This document shows, in pieces, positions 8,602 to 18,903 of a stretch of 64,000 nucleotides of DNA. Each line of letters starts with the position of its first letter. Position 1 is the stretch's first letter. The notes beneath the pieces are model-generated. The model had not been told where the DNA came from. It made no database searches and saw nothing but the letters and a program-made list of their open reading frames with translations. The translations under genes and the position numbers were made by a program. This DNA comes from DATMNR01 sp963702765 (GTDB lineage Bacteria > Chloroflexota > Ktedonobacteria > Ktedonobacterales > Ktedonobacteraceae): the NCBI GenBank assembly GCA_963702765.1, contig CAVPEB010000035.1:1-64000 (forward strand), read 5' to 3'.

Positions 8602-10796
8602 ATGTCAGAAGAGAAAACAGACGAACTCGTGCACCTGACCATTGACGATATACCTGTCTCAGTTCCTCCTGGAACTCTGGTCTGGGCGGCAGCAAGACAG
8701 GTGGGAATCGAAATTCCTATTTATTGTTATCATCCAAAGATGCCTCCTTTAGGCGCCTGTCGCATGTGTTTCGTCGAAATTGAGAAATTGCCAAAGCCTC
8801 CCCAGACAGCTTGCACGACACCGGTCAGCGAAGGTATGGTTGTGCATACTAAAACTGAAAAAGTGATTAAATCGCGCAAGGGAACTCTGGAATTCTTGTT
8901 GATCAATCACCCGCTTGACTGCCCTATTTGTGACAAGGGCGGAGAATGCGATTTGCAAGATTTCACACTTCGCCATGGACCTGGTGGCACGCAATTCAAT
9001 CTCTATAAACGACATTACTCGAAACCGATCCCCGTTAGCGACAAGGTGATGCTTGACCGCGAACGATGTATCTTATGCCAGCGTTGCACACGGTTCAGTT
9101 CCGAAATTTCAATGGATAATGGTCTCGTGATGATCTCACGAGGTTACAAGATGGAAGTCGGCACGGCTCCTGATCATGCCTTTGACTCAATTTTCTCAGG
9201 CAATACCGTAGAGATGTGTCCGGTTGGCGCACTCACCGCTACCGCATATCGTTTCAAGTCGCGCCCCTGGGAGTTGAAGCGCATTCCAAGCGTCTGCAAT
9301 AACTGCAGCGTTGGCTGCAACGCCCGTGTCGATGTGCGTGTCGATAAAATTATGCGCCTGATGTCTCGCACGAACGATGCTATTGACGATGGCTGGCTAT
9401 GTGACCGCGGACGCTGGGGATTTGAGTTCGTCAATAGCCCGAAACGCCTGCGTACACCACTCATTCGACGAGATGGGAAATTTGAACCAGCAACGTGGGA
9501 TCAAGCATTCTATTTGATAGCTTCACGTATACGAAGTATCGCGGATACACATGGAGCGAAAACTATTGGTGGCATTGGCTCGACGCGCACTACAAACGAG
9601 GAAGCGTATCTCTTCCAGAAATTACTTCGCGAAGTCATTGGCACGCCGCACATCGACCATCATCATGGATACTTCCCTGGTCCACGCGACCAGTTAACAG
9701 GTAAGCCATGGATGATGACGAACAGCATTGCAGACATAGAGAAAGCCTCCCACATTGTGTTAATTGCTGCTGATCCGTACGAGCGCCAACCAATTCTCAA
9801 TTTGAGAATTAAGAAGGCCATGAAGTCTGGAGCGCACATCTACATCATCAATGAGAACGAAACAGAACTTGATCGATTTGCTGCGAACAAGATTACTATT
9901 CCTCAAAACGGAGCAGGTTCAGCCGCGAAGATGCTTTTGAAACATGTGCTGAACGACGAAATAGCAAACGCTCGCCAGTACGAGGAGATGCGAGCGAAGA
10001 TTCAAAGCGACGACGAGACCATTCGTGCCGCGGAAGAAAACTTTGGGGTTGAAGCAACAACTCAATTGCAGCACCTTGCAGAAACGTTGGTTGGATCTAA
10101 AGGTGCAATTATCCTCTACGATGAAATGGCTACACTTGCTCCTGGCTGTGCAGACCTGGCTGTCTGACTTACAAGCACTAGCAGTTCTTACCGATAACGT
10201 CACACGCGCAGGATCAGGTGTTGGGCCACTCTTCGAAGATGCTAACTCGCTTGGCGCTCGTGATATGGGTCTTTTACCTGATACGCTACCAGGATACGCA
10301 GCAAACCACAGAGAACGGCCTTGCTTACGACGAGATGCTGAGTAGCCCAGACATCAAGGCATTGTTTGTGATGGGGGCAAATCCTTTACGGCATGTCGAG
10401 CAACTTCCATCGAACCTTGAATTTTTAATAGTGCAAGATATTCAGCTTACAGAGACAGCAGAGCTAGCAGATGTCGTGCTACCAGCGGTAACCTTTGCAG
10501 AGAAGGATGGAAGCATGACGAATGTCGATCATCATGTGCAGGCTATACGACATGCCCTACGACCTTTACCGGGAGCAAAGCCCGATTGGGAAATTCTGGT
10601 TGAGATCGCGAAATATCTTGGCCAGAAATGGACCTACACCAGGCCACAGGATATTTTGTTAGAAATTGCCGCCAGCAACCCATTTTATAGCGGATTGACA
10701 TGGGAACGCCTGGGAGCGCAAGGGGTTCGAACTCAAGGGCAGATGGAGTTGAACGATGCCGGCGTAGCAATGCGAAAGGGGGCAGCGCATGCTTGA
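8602..10796 (+). pseudogene. nuoG: NADH-quinone oxidoreductase subunit G, two +1 frameshifts
   Basis: The three frames together encode ~730 residues. The N-terminal part (8602-~10160) has the 2Fe-2S ligands (CYHPKMPPLGACRMC, C in TACTTP), the HxxxCxxC-type cluster (HPLDCPICDKGGECDLQ), the N5/N4 cysteines (CILCQRCTRF) and a molybdopterin-oxidoreductase-like domain with CNNCSVGCNARV. At ~10160 the frame shifts +1 (SDLQALAVLTDNV continues) and at ~10303 it shifts +1 again (TENGLAYDEML, VMGANPLRH, VVLPAVTFAEKDGSM). Removing one base at each point gives one uninterrupted NuoG. The gene overlaps nuoH by 8 bases. Because complex I needs NuoG and the other 13 genes are intact, sequence error is likelier than true loss. 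No canonical slippery site was seen. Confidence 0.85.
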
Positions 10797-12006
10797 TTTT
10801 CTCAATAATGAGATAGTTGCATATGTGATCAAAAGCGGGATCTTGATTATTGCATTGCTCACAGCCTTCGCGTATATGACGCTCATCGAGAGACGTGTCG
10901 TGGCAAAGCTCCAGGGACGCGTGGGGCCAAACCGCACGGGACCGTTCGGCCTTTTTCAGCCAATAGCCGATGCGGTTAAGATGATATTTAAAGAGCAAAT
11001 CATACCAACGCAAGCCAAAAAAGCAATTTATATTGTAGCTCCTGTGATTTCGGTGGTGGTTGCCTTGTGCGCCTTCGCTGTCATACCAATTGGCAATGGC
11101 TGGCTGAATGGCAAACAAAGCATCTGGGATCCTTACATTGGTGATATCAATGTAGGCGTGCTGTGGATTCTCGCGATTTCGTCACTTTCGGTCTACGGCA
11201 TTGTACTCGGCGGTTGGGCATCCGGCAATCGTTATTCATTATTAGGATCGTTACGTAGCGCTGCCCAGATGGTCTCCTACGAAACGAGCCTGGGATTAGC
11301 TCTGAGCGGCACCTTAATGTGGGCAGGTACGTTGAGTCTGGTTGGCATTGTGCATGCGCAACTTAACCAGGGTATCTGGTTTGTCTTTGCGCAGCCACTT
11401 GGCTTCGTGATCTACTTTATCGCTGCTATAGCAGAGGTAAACCGCGCTCCATTTGACCTCCCGGAAGCCGAGCAGGAATTGACCGCTGGTTATTTAACCG
11501 AGTATAGTGGGCTGCGTTGGAGTCTGTACCAGATGGCAGAATATATTAACATGATTACAGTTAGCGCTGTCGCTGCGACACTCTTCTTCGGCGGCTGGGG
11601 CTTTTTCGGCTTCGGACTGGAACGTATCCCAGGCGTATCGATTCTGATCTTTCTGATCAAGGTTGCGTTTTTCCTCTTCATGTTTATCTGGATACGTGCT
11701 ACCCTGCCGCGTATTCGCTATGATCGCCTGATGCGTTTAGGTTGGACATTATTGCTACCTTTAGCCGTGCTGAATGTGGTGATCACGGCAACAGTCGTAG
11801 CGTTTGGTTGGCCCTGGTGGATAAATGGCCTGGCAGGATTGGCTATTATTCTGGCCGTTCTATTCTATGAGCGACGCACGAATTTACTGGCACAAACTAT
11901 GCAACCTGACGAGAAGAAGATGGCATTACCGTTGTCGGTACGGTTGGCGAAGTTTGAGAAGGTGGCAGTCGAGCAAGTTCCAACAGCACAGGAAGTAAAG
12001 GTTTAA
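10789..12006 (+). CDS. nuoH: NADH-quinone oxidoreductase subunit H
   Basis: 405 residues with about eight membrane helices. NuoH links the peripheral and membrane arms and forms the quinone entrance. Family motifs: ERRVVAKLQGRVGPNRTGPFG near residue 35, and the loop AEVNRAPFDLPEAEQELTAG (residues ~215-235) rich in conserved acids. A charged C-terminal tail of ~30 residues follows the last helix. The start lies inside the last codons of nuoG. Confidence 0.95.
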   Translation: MLDFLNNEIVAYVIKSGILIIALLTAFAYMTLIERRVVAKLQGRVGPNRTGPFGLFQPIADAVKMIFKEQIIPTQAKKAIYIVAPVISVVVALCAFAVIPIGNGWLNGKQSIWDPYIGDINVGVLWILAISSLSVYGIVLGGWASGNRYSLLGSLRSAAQMVSYETSLGLALSGTLMWAGTLSLVGIVHAQLNQGIWFVFAQPLGFVIYFIAAIAEVNRAPFDLPEAEQELTAGYLTEYSGLRWSLYQMAEYINMITVSAVAATLFFGGWGFFGFGLERIPGVSILIFLIKVAFFLFMFIWIRATLPRIRYDRLMRLGWTLLLPLAVLNVVITATVVAFGWPWWINGLAGLAIILAVLFYERRTNLLAQTMQPDEKKMALPLSVRLAKFEKVAVEQVPTAQEVKV

Positions 12007-12009
12007 ACT

Positions 12010-12651
12010 ATGTCATTCGACATAATCAAGGGGTTGGCAACAACCTTTAAAAATATAGGGAAAAAACCAACTACCGTCTCGTATCCGGAAGAGGAGCGAG
12101 AGTTACCTGCACGTTTTCGTGGACGCCATGTGCTCCATCGTTATGAAAATGACCTGGAACGGTGTGTCGGGTGTTTTCTGTGCGCTGGTGCCTGCCCTGC
12201 AGATGCAATCTATATCGAGGCAGAAGAAAATACCGAGGAACATCGAGTCTCACCAGGTGAACGGTATGCCAAAGTCTTTGATGTCAATCTGTTACGTTGT
12301 ATCTTTTGTGGATACTGTGAAGCAGCCTGTCCTACAGGAGCTATCACGTTGGAACACGAATATAAATTAGCGGCATTTTATCCGGAAGATTTAGTGTATC
12401 ACAAAGAGCAGTTGCTTGAGCCTATGGGTCAGGCAACCGTCGGTTCGAGTGCTGTTTGGTTCGATCCACCTCCATCAGAAGCTGCGCAACCAATGCCGCA
12501 GTCACGGCACGTGTTTGATGGTTCGCAGGCAAGCGCGGCTGCAGTTGGTCTGGGCAATATTCCAACTGATGAACCAGTCCTGGTGGAAAATGAGGAGCAA
12601 GATGAGGACAGGAGGAAGTTTCAGCATCATGAGAACAGGGAGGACGTATGA
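12010..12651 (+). CDS. nuoI: NADH-quinone oxidoreductase subunit I
   Basis: 213 residues, an 8Fe ferredoxin-like subunit carrying clusters N6a and N6b. Two CxxCxxCxxxCP motifs are clear: CVGCFLCAGACPADAI and CIFCGYCEAACPTGAI. The C-terminal ~75 residues are an acidic/proline-containing extension beyond the usual core. Four-base gap to nuoH and four-base overlap with nuoJ indicate coupling. Confidence 0.95.
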   Translation: MSFDIIKGLATTFKNIGKKPTTVSYPEEERELPARFRGRHVLHRYENDLERCVGCFLCAGACPADAIYIEAEENTEEHRVSPGERYAKVFDVNLLRCIFCGYCEAACPTGAITLEHEYKLAAFYPEDLVYHKEQLLEPMGQATVGSSAVWFDPPPSEAAQPMPQSRHVFDGSQASAAAVGLGNIPTDEPVLVENEEQDEDRRKFQHHENREDV

Positions 12652-13181
12652 TTGACTCACAAGTACTTTCATTCTTTGTGCTGGCAGTTGCCAGCATAGC
12701 CTCTGCTTTAGGGGTCATACTTTTCAGGAATGCCGTGCATAGCGCATTGAGTTTGATCCTGACTCTCCTGTTTCTGGCGCTCTTTTACTTACAATTGGGT
12801 GCGATGTTTATCGCTGTTGTGCAAATTCTGATCTATGCCGGCGCTATCATGGTCTTATTCCTATTTGTGGTTACTATGCTGGCTTCTGAAGCACGCGATA
12901 CGAGTATGACAGACCGTATACCCTGGCAACGCGGCGTTGCCGCAACGCTGGGCCTGATACTTGTAGGAGCTTTGAGCTACCTGCTCTTCACGGGCACTCC
13001 GACTATCGATGCAGCCAGAACCACTGGACCAAACGGCCTCGCTCATGTAGTGTTACTTCAAGGTGATACTCAAGCCTTTGGCCTCGCACTTTTTCATGGC
13101 TTCTCATTCCCTTTCGAGGTTACCAGCTTGTTGATTGTGGTGGCGATTTTGGGCGCGATGGTATTAGGCCGTAAAGAGTAA
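12648..13181 (+). CDS. nuoJ: NADH-quinone oxidoreductase subunit J
   Basis: 177 residues with five membrane helices. The conserved third helix IYAGAIMVLFLFVVTML is visible, and the C-terminal helix ends in LIVVAILGAMVLGRKE. NuoJ is in the proximal membrane arm beside NuoA and NuoK. Its ATG overlaps the nuoI stop. Confidence 0.93.
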   Translation: MIDSQVLSFFVLAVASIASALGVILFRNAVHSALSLILTLLFLALFYLQLGAMFIAVVQILIYAGAIMVLFLFVVTMLASEARDTSMTDRIPWQRGVAATLGLILVGALSYLLFTGTPTIDAARTTGPNGLAHVVLLQGDTQAFGLALFHGFSFPFEVTSLLIVVAILGAMVLGRKE

Positions 13182-13237
13182 TGACTCTTATGTAACTTGC
13201 CAAAGACGCTGGCGAAGCTTGATAGCATCTCTGCAAC

Positions 13238-13251
13238 GACGCTAGCGCGTC
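13238..13251. repeat. Short palindrome GACGCTAGCGCGTC between nuoJ and nuoK
   Basis: Inverted repeat in the 118-base nuoJ-nuoK gap, a near copy of the one in the nuoD-nuoE gap at 6571-6584. The gap also holds a looser GACGCTGGCG about 35 bases upstream. Confidence 0.45.
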
Positions 13252-13299
13252 TATTGCTGCGCAGTCAGGCAAGCTGCAAGGAGTAATTGGAGGAATCAT

Positions 13300-13605
13300 A
13301 TGTCATCTAACTTGACCTGGTATTTAGTAGTAAGTGCGATTATTTTCACAATAGGGGTAACAGGCGTACTTATCCGAAGAAACCCACTCATTATATTTAT
13401 GTCAATAGAACTTATGCTAAATGCCGTTAATCTTTCATTTATTGCTTTCTCCCACTACCTGAACTCGGTGGATGGCCAGATGTTCGTCTTCCTCGTACTC
13501 ACTGTGGCAGCAGCAGAAGTAGTTGTGGGCCTGGCCATTATCGTCTCTATCTTCCGCACCCGGCGTGATATCGATGTTGATGATATGAACATACTTCGAG
13601 GCTAG
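13300..13605 (+). CDS. nuoK: NADH-quinone oxidoreductase subunit K
   Basis: 101 residues, three membrane helices, the expected NuoK (MrpC-like) length. The conserved glutamate in helix 2 is in FMSIELMLNAVNLSF and that in helix 3 in AAAEVVVGLAIIV; both take part in the proton path. GGAGGAAT precedes the ATG. It ends directly at nuoL. Confidence 0.95.
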   Translation: MSSNLTWYLVVSAIIFTIGVTGVLIRRNPLIIFMSIELMLNAVNLSFIAFSHYLNSVDGQMFVFLVLTVAAAEVVVGLAIIVSIFRTRRDIDVDDMNILRG

Positions 13606-13611
13606 TTGATT

Positions 13612-15636
13612 ATGACAAATTTGACTCTAGGGGTGCTACTGATGCCTTTATTGGGATTTATCATCCTGGGATTGATCGGTCGCGCTTTACCACACAGAGG
13701 AATACTTGCTGTGGCGCTAGGGGCCTCTGGCCTGGCATTTATTTTTACAGCTATTAGTTTTTTCTCTATGTTAGGCACAACACCGGTTTCAGCACGGCTG
13801 AGCGACCAGGTGTTTTATACATGGTTAAGTTCTGGCACAACGATAGGTGTTGCACCTCTAAGTATCAGTTTTGGATTGCTCTTTGATCCCTTATCCGCAA
13901 TCATGTTGATGGTGGTAACGGGTGTTGGCTTGCTTATTCATATTTATGCAGCAGGTTATATGGAAGAAGATGAAGGATTCTGGCGCTTCTTCTGCTATAT
14001 GAACTTTTTTATTTTTGCGATGACCTTGCTCGTAAGTGCAGACAATTTTCTTTTCCTACTGATAGGTTGGGGATTAGTTGGCCTGGCATCGTTCCTGTTA
14101 ATTGGTTTCTGGTATCAAAGGCGCGCTGCGGTTGCTGCCGCGCAAAAAGCGTTGGTCATCAACATCATCGGTGACTTTGGCCTGATGCTAGCGATCTTCC
14201 TGATTTTCAAACACTACGGAGCGCTGAACTATTTTACCAACAGCACTGGCACCATAGGAGTCTTCAACCAGGTCACAGCAGGAGGCATCCCAACAATCTC
14301 CACAACCATAATCTGCCTTTTGCTTTTTCTCGCTTGTACTGCCAAATCCGCGCAGTTACCCCTATATATGTGGCTTCCAGATGCAATGGAAGGGCCAACA
14401 CCAGTCAGTGCACTCATTCATGCCGCAACGATGGTAACGGCTGGAGTGTATCTTGTAGCGCGCGCCAATCCACTTTTTGAAGTATCACCCAAAGCGCTGC
14501 TCGTTGTCGCAATCATTGGCGGCATTACCGCGCTTTTTGCCGCTTCGATAGCTTTGTTCCAGTTAGATATTAAACGCGTGCTGGCCTACTCGACCATCAG
14601 CCAGTTAGGTTATATGTTTATGAGTGAAGGCGCTCATAATTATAGCGGTGGCATTTTTCTTCTCATGGAGCATGCTTTCTTCAAAGCGCTGCTTTTCCTG
14701 GCTGCGGGCGCGGTAATCCATTCTCTTGGCGGCGAACAGGATATGCGCGCAATGGGGGGATTGCGTTACCGTCTCAAAATCACGTTCTGGGCATTCTTGA
14801 TCGGAGCGCTGGCGATCAGTGGGATACCACCGCTCGCAGGCTTCTGGAGTAAAGATGATATTCTGAGTTCCTTGTTGACTTATGCTTCCTCAGGTGGTGG
14901 ATTTATTTTCTATCTACTCTGGGGTATTGGCATTATCACCGCTGGTTTGACTGCTTTTTATATGTTCAGGCTTTTCTTTGGCATCTTCTCAGGGAGTTAT
15001 CGAGGCAGTGCAGTCACTGAGGATGAAGAAGACTCGGGACACAGTCACCAACTCAAAAGCGATGACGAGATTCATGAATCTCCCGCGATCATGACGGTTC
15101 CAATGATAATACTGTCAGTGCTGTCTGTATTTGGTGGTTTCATTGGTTCATTCGCGCTCTTCGGGGACGAAAGTTTACATCCATTTGCAACGTTTTTGAA
15201 TCCTGTTTTTACCAATCCAGCCTGGACGAACGTGCCAATAACAATTCCTGTCGGGTCTTTACCGATTGAGTGGGTATCAACTCTTATCAGCGTTGGTATT
15301 GCGCTGGCGGGTATTTTTGTGGCCTGGACTTTGTATCGAAAAGGCTTCTTCTATAAAGAGAACACGAACCCGCTCTACCAGTTTGTATTGCATAAGTATT
15401 ACGTCGACGAGTTCTTGATCGCGGTCGTTATTCAGCCTGCCCTGTGGATTGGTCGAACGTCGACTCGCCTGCTCGAGCGCGATGCACTCGATGGTGGTAG
15501 TCGATCTCTGGGAAAGCTTTTCCTTGGCATGAGTAAAGGACTACGTCGACTACAAACAGGATATGTACGAAATTATGCTTTAGCAATCATGATTGGAGTT
15601 TTGTTGATTATCGTGTACTACGCGGTGAGGGGGTAG
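13612..15636 (+). CDS. nuoL: NADH-quinone oxidoreductase subunit L
   Basis: About 674 residues, antiporter-like proton-pumping subunit with ~14-16 helices and the long lateral helix at the C-terminus. Conserved features: LFDPLSAIMLMVVTGVG, KSAQLPLYMWLPDAMEGPTPVSALIHAATMV and HAFFKALLFLAAGAV with the pumping lysines. The ATG at 13612 is preferred; the frame also opens with a TTG at 13606 abutting the nuoK stop. A hydrophilic, acidic loop (residues ~465-485) precedes the C-terminal helices. Confidence 0.95.
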   Translation: MTNLTLGVLLMPLLGFIILGLIGRALPHRGILAVALGASGLAFIFTAISFFSMLGTTPVSARLSDQVFYTWLSSGTTIGVAPLSISFGLLFDPLSAIMLMVVTGVGLLIHIYAAGYMEEDEGFWRFFCYMNFFIFAMTLLVSADNFLFLLIGWGLVGLASFLLIGFWYQRRAAVAAAQKALVINIIGDFGLMLAIFLIFKHYGALNYFTNSTGTIGVFNQVTAGGIPTISTTIICLLLFLACTAKSAQLPLYMWLPDAMEGPTPVSALIHAATMVTAGVYLVARANPLFEVSPKALLVVAIIGGITALFAASIALFQLDIKRVLAYSTISQLGYMFMSEGAHNYSGGIFLLMEHAFFKALLFLAAGAVIHSLGGEQDMRAMGGLRYRLKITFWAFLIGALAISGIPPLAGFWSKDDILSSLLTYASSGGGFIFYLLWGIGIITAGLTAFYMFRLFFGIFSGSYRGSAVTEDEEDSGHSHQLKSDDEIHESPAIMTVPMIILSVLSVFGGFIGSFALFGDESLHPFATFLNPVFTNPAWTNVPITIPVGSLPIEWVSTLISVGIALAGIFVAWTLYRKGFFYKENTNPLYQFVLHKYYVDEFLIAVVIQPALWIGRTSTRLLERDALDGGSRSLGKLFLGMSKGLRRLQTGYVRNYALAIMIGVLLIIVYYAVRG

Positions 15637-15640
15637 AGGC

Positions 15641-17203
15641 ATGTTTCCTTTGTTATCGCTCATTACATTCCTACCATTGCTCGGTGGAATTGTTATTTTG
15701 TTCTTGCCCAAAGAGCGGCTCAATCTTATTCGGTGGACAGCGCTGAGTGTCGCCTGGATTGATTTACTCATAGTTCTGGGTTTGATGTTAGCCTATTCAC
15801 AGGCTAACCTGGCCTCAGGGTCCACAATCGTTGGCTCAAGTCCAACCAGTACCTTCTTTGCAAATGTCAGTGAGCAAGTTACGTGGATCTCCACACCAGG
15901 ATTCATCCTCAATTATGGCCTGGGTGTCGACGGTATCAGCCTGTTACTTGTTGCGCTCACATCGTTGCTTACAGTCGTATGCATTGCAGCATCATTCAAA
16001 ATTGAACTGAAGGTCAAGAATTATATGGCCTTTATGCTGCTTTTGGAATGTGGTATCTTAGGCGTTTTTCTTTCCACAAACCTCTTCCTCTTTTATATAT
16101 TCTGGGAACTGATGCTGGTCCCTGCTTATTTTCTGGTTGGAAGCTGGGGAGGCGAACGCAGGGTGTACGCGGCTATCAAGTTTGTGCTTTACACTTCTGT
16201 GGGCAGTTTGTTGATGCTCGCAGGTATTATTGCTCTGGGCTATTATCACCAGCAGTTAGTTGGGGGTCCTTATACTTTGGACCTGATCACCTTATTAAAC
16301 GGTAAACTCAGCTCTACGATTCAGATCTGGCTATTTCTAGCCTTTGCGGCAGCTTTTGTGGTCAAAGTGCCTTTAGTGCCCTTCCATAGCTGGTTACCTG
16401 ATGCCTACAGCGAAGCGCCTGCTCCTGTGACGGCATTACTGGCTGGAGCGATGGCGAAGACAGGAACTTTTGGTTTCCTACGTTACTGCATACCTCTCTT
16501 TCCTAGCGCCGCGCATACGCTCGCCCCACTTTTCGAAGTACTGGCTGTAATTAGCATCCTTTATTGCGCATTGCTGGCGGTGGTGCAAGTTGATATAAAA
16601 CGCCTACTTGCTTATGCCAGTATTAGCCATTTGGGCATCGTCATCCTAGGCATGTTTTCATTCAATATACAGGGTGTTGAGGGTTCTGTCTTGCAAATGG
16701 TGAACCATGGTATCACCATTGCCGCGCTGTTCCTTATTGTCGGTTTCATTGAAGCACGAACAGGAACGCGCCGTTTGAGCGACTTTGGCGGACTTGCAAC
16801 TCGTATTCCTGTGATGGCAACTGTCTTACTGATTGCTTCTCTTTCAGCGCTAGGTTTGCCAGGATTGAATAGTTTTGCAGGCGAGTTCCTGGCCTTGATC
16901 GGCGTCTTTCGTAGTAGTTCAATTTATGGCATACTGGGTACGGCTGTGATCATACCAGCAGCCTGGTATATGATGCGATTTTTCCAGGGTATGATGGAGG
17001 GACCACGCCAGACGGAAGGTGTCGTAGCTTCTCTGCTGCGCAAAGGCACTCTGACAGATCTTGAATTAGGCGAATTTGCATTGCTCTCGCCATTGCTTCT
17101 CTTAATTTTTTATATTGGGCTGCAACCAAATTCGATCACTTTTTTGATGGAGCCATCAGTAGTGAATACACTACAAAATTACGCAAGTGCTTTGATAAGG
17201 TAA
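15641..17203 (+). CDS. nuoM: NADH-quinone oxidoreductase subunit M
   Basis: 520 residues, second antiporter-like subunit. Motifs: GVDGISLLLVALTSLL, LFLFYIFWELMLVPAYFL with the key glutamate, and KVPLVPFHSWLPDAYSEAPAPVTALLAG. It starts four bases after nuoL. Intact. Confidence 0.95.
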   Translation: MFPLLSLITFLPLLGGIVILFLPKERLNLIRWTALSVAWIDLLIVLGLMLAYSQANLASGSTIVGSSPTSTFFANVSEQVTWISTPGFILNYGLGVDGISLLLVALTSLLTVVCIAASFKIELKVKNYMAFMLLLECGILGVFLSTNLFLFYIFWELMLVPAYFLVGSWGGERRVYAAIKFVLYTSVGSLLMLAGIIALGYYHQQLVGGPYTLDLITLLNGKLSSTIQIWLFLAFAAAFVVKVPLVPFHSWLPDAYSEAPAPVTALLAGAMAKTGTFGFLRYCIPLFPSAAHTLAPLFEVLAVISILYCALLAVVQVDIKRLLAYASISHLGIVILGMFSFNIQGVEGSVLQMVNHGITIAALFLIVGFIEARTGTRRLSDFGGLATRIPVMATVLLIASLSALGLPGLNSFAGEFLALIGVFRSSSIYGILGTAVIIPAAWYMMRFFQGMMEGPRQTEGVVASLLRKGTLTDLELGEFALLSPLLLLIFYIGLQPNSITFLMEPSVVNTLQNYASALIR

Positions 17204-17224
17204 TGGTTGCCTTGGGGGTTTTCT

Positions 17225-18895
17225 ATGTCGTTCACATATATAGCATCAGCAGCCGATTGGGCGCGCATTGCACCAGTAGTGGTGCTGGCAGTAGTTGCGC
17301 TGCTGGTTCTCATGGTTGATTTGCTACTGCCACAACCAGCTAAAAATCAAAAAAACAGTACAACCTATTTAGTCTTGCCAATATTGAGCCTCCTGGGATT
17401 GGCAGGCGCTATAATCGCTACGATCATACTCTTTATGTTCGGAGATCATCTGCCCGCATTTTATATGATGATCAGCTCTGATCAAGGCTCACTGTATGCC
17501 TATATTATTATTCTGAGTGCGAGCGCTCTCGGAATACTGCTTTCTCCAGCTTATTTGCAACGCATGAATCTTACACACCAGGGGGAATATTATGCGCTGA
17601 TGCTACTTGCAACTATTGGCATGATGATCCTGGCTGCTGCCACTAGCTTTCTGACTGTTTTCCTGGGCCTGGAGATGCTGTCACTGGCGCTCTATATACT
17701 TAGCGGGTTTATTCTGCGGCGCAGCAGCTCGCAGGAATCAAGCATGAAATATTTCTTGCTAAGTTCGTTTGCATCTGCATTTTTACTGTATGGTATTGCC
17801 ATGACCTATGGCGCAACAGGCAATACTTCATTCATCGGCATACATTCCTTTCTCTTCAATAACTTTCCAACAACACGCTCCCTCAATCCAACGGTAGTAG
17901 GACAGCTACCTGCATTTCTGCTGATTGGGATGGGCTTGATGATAGTTGGATTCGCTTTCAAAGTATCAGCAATACCTTTCCAAGCCTGGACGCCTGATGT
18001 CTATGAAGGTGCCCCAGCTCCTGTCACGGCATTTATGTCGGTTGGCACTAAAGCTGCCGCGTTAATCGCATTCGCACGTGTCTTCGATGTAGTGCTACCA
18101 CTGGTCAAACCAGACTGGGAAGTTGTTGTGCTAGCCATCACTATTCTGACAATTATTGGCGGTAACATCATGGCGCTTGTGCAGAGCAACGTGAAACGAA
18201 TGCTGGCCTATTCAAGTATTGCGAATGCAGGCTATCTTCTGATTGGTGTTGTTGCAGGTGGCGCTATTGGCCTTTCAGCCATACTTTTTTACTTGCTGTG
18301 CTATACATTTATGAACCTGGGAGCCTTTGGCGTTGTTTCTGTGCTGGAACGCTCTGATAATACAGGCGCGAATTTAAGTGAAATACGAGGCTTGTGGAAT
18401 CGTCAACCAGTGCTTGCTGGCCTGTTAGCATTTTTCATGCTGGCATTAGCAGGCTTTCCTCCTATGGCTGGTTTTGCTGCTAAATATTACATATTTTATG
18501 CTGCCTTGCAAAGTGGTCACCCTGAACTCATGATTCTTGGCGTACTCGCAAGTATCCTGGGCATGTATTATTATCTACGTGTCATTGCAGCTATGTTCAT
18601 GGAGAAAGAAACTGTACCAGCAATAACCACACCTGTATCTGGCAAGCGCATCTCAACAACTTTGAGCGAAGGCGGTACTCGAACGGCAACCGCGGTAGCA
18701 GTTAAAGCGACACCAAAGACAGCAGTTGAAGTCGAACCTGTCGTTGAGCAAGGTCTCGCGAATGCAGGTTGGACGACATGGATAGCTCTCGGCATAGCTG
18801 CTGTGGGAACGTTAGCCATGGGAACAGTGTTGCCGTTCTGGCTTGTTGACCTGGCATTGCAGGCTGCAAGAATGATGTTGCTTCTGGCAAGATAA
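17225..18895 (+). CDS. nuoN: NADH-quinone oxidoreductase subunit N
   Basis: About 556 residues, third antiporter-like subunit, and last gene of the operon. Motifs: LGLEMLSLALYILSGF, FKVSAIPFQAWTPDVYEGAPAPVTAFM and NVKRMLAYSSIANAGYLL. A ~50-residue Thr/Val-rich loop interrupts the last helices (residues ~465-515), longer than in many NuoN. The ATG at 17225 is chosen because GGGGG lies at good spacing; a TTG at 17207 also opens the frame. The convergent hemolysin III-type gene starts 9 bases after the stop, with no clear terminator between them. Confidence 0.93.
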   Translation: MSFTYIASAADWARIAPVVVLAVVALLVLMVDLLLPQPAKNQKNSTTYLVLPILSLLGLAGAIIATIILFMFGDHLPAFYMMISSDQGSLYAYIIILSASALGILLSPAYLQRMNLTHQGEYYALMLLATIGMMILAAATSFLTVFLGLEMLSLALYILSGFILRRSSSQESSMKYFLLSSFASAFLLYGIAMTYGATGNTSFIGIHSFLFNNFPTTRSLNPTVVGQLPAFLLIGMGLMIVGFAFKVSAIPFQAWTPDVYEGAPAPVTAFMSVGTKAAALIAFARVFDVVLPLVKPDWEVVVLAITILTIIGGNIMALVQSNVKRMLAYSSIANAGYLLIGVVAGGAIGLSAILFYLLCYTFMNLGAFGVVSVLERSDNTGANLSEIRGLWNRQPVLAGLLAFFMLALAGFPPMAGFAAKYYIFYAALQSGHPELMILGVLASILGMYYYLRVIAAMFMEKETVPAITTPVSGKRISTTLSEGGTRTATAVAVKATPKTAVEVEPVVEQGLANAGWTTWIALGIAAVGTLAMGTVLPFWLVDLALQAARMMLLLAR

Positions 18896-18903
18896 GTTTG
18901 CTC

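Noticed and set aside
8602..10796. Programmed frameshifting in nuoG
   Set aside because: No slippery heptamer, no stop-adjacent stimulator, and two consecutive +1 shifts would be needed. Simple indels explain it better.
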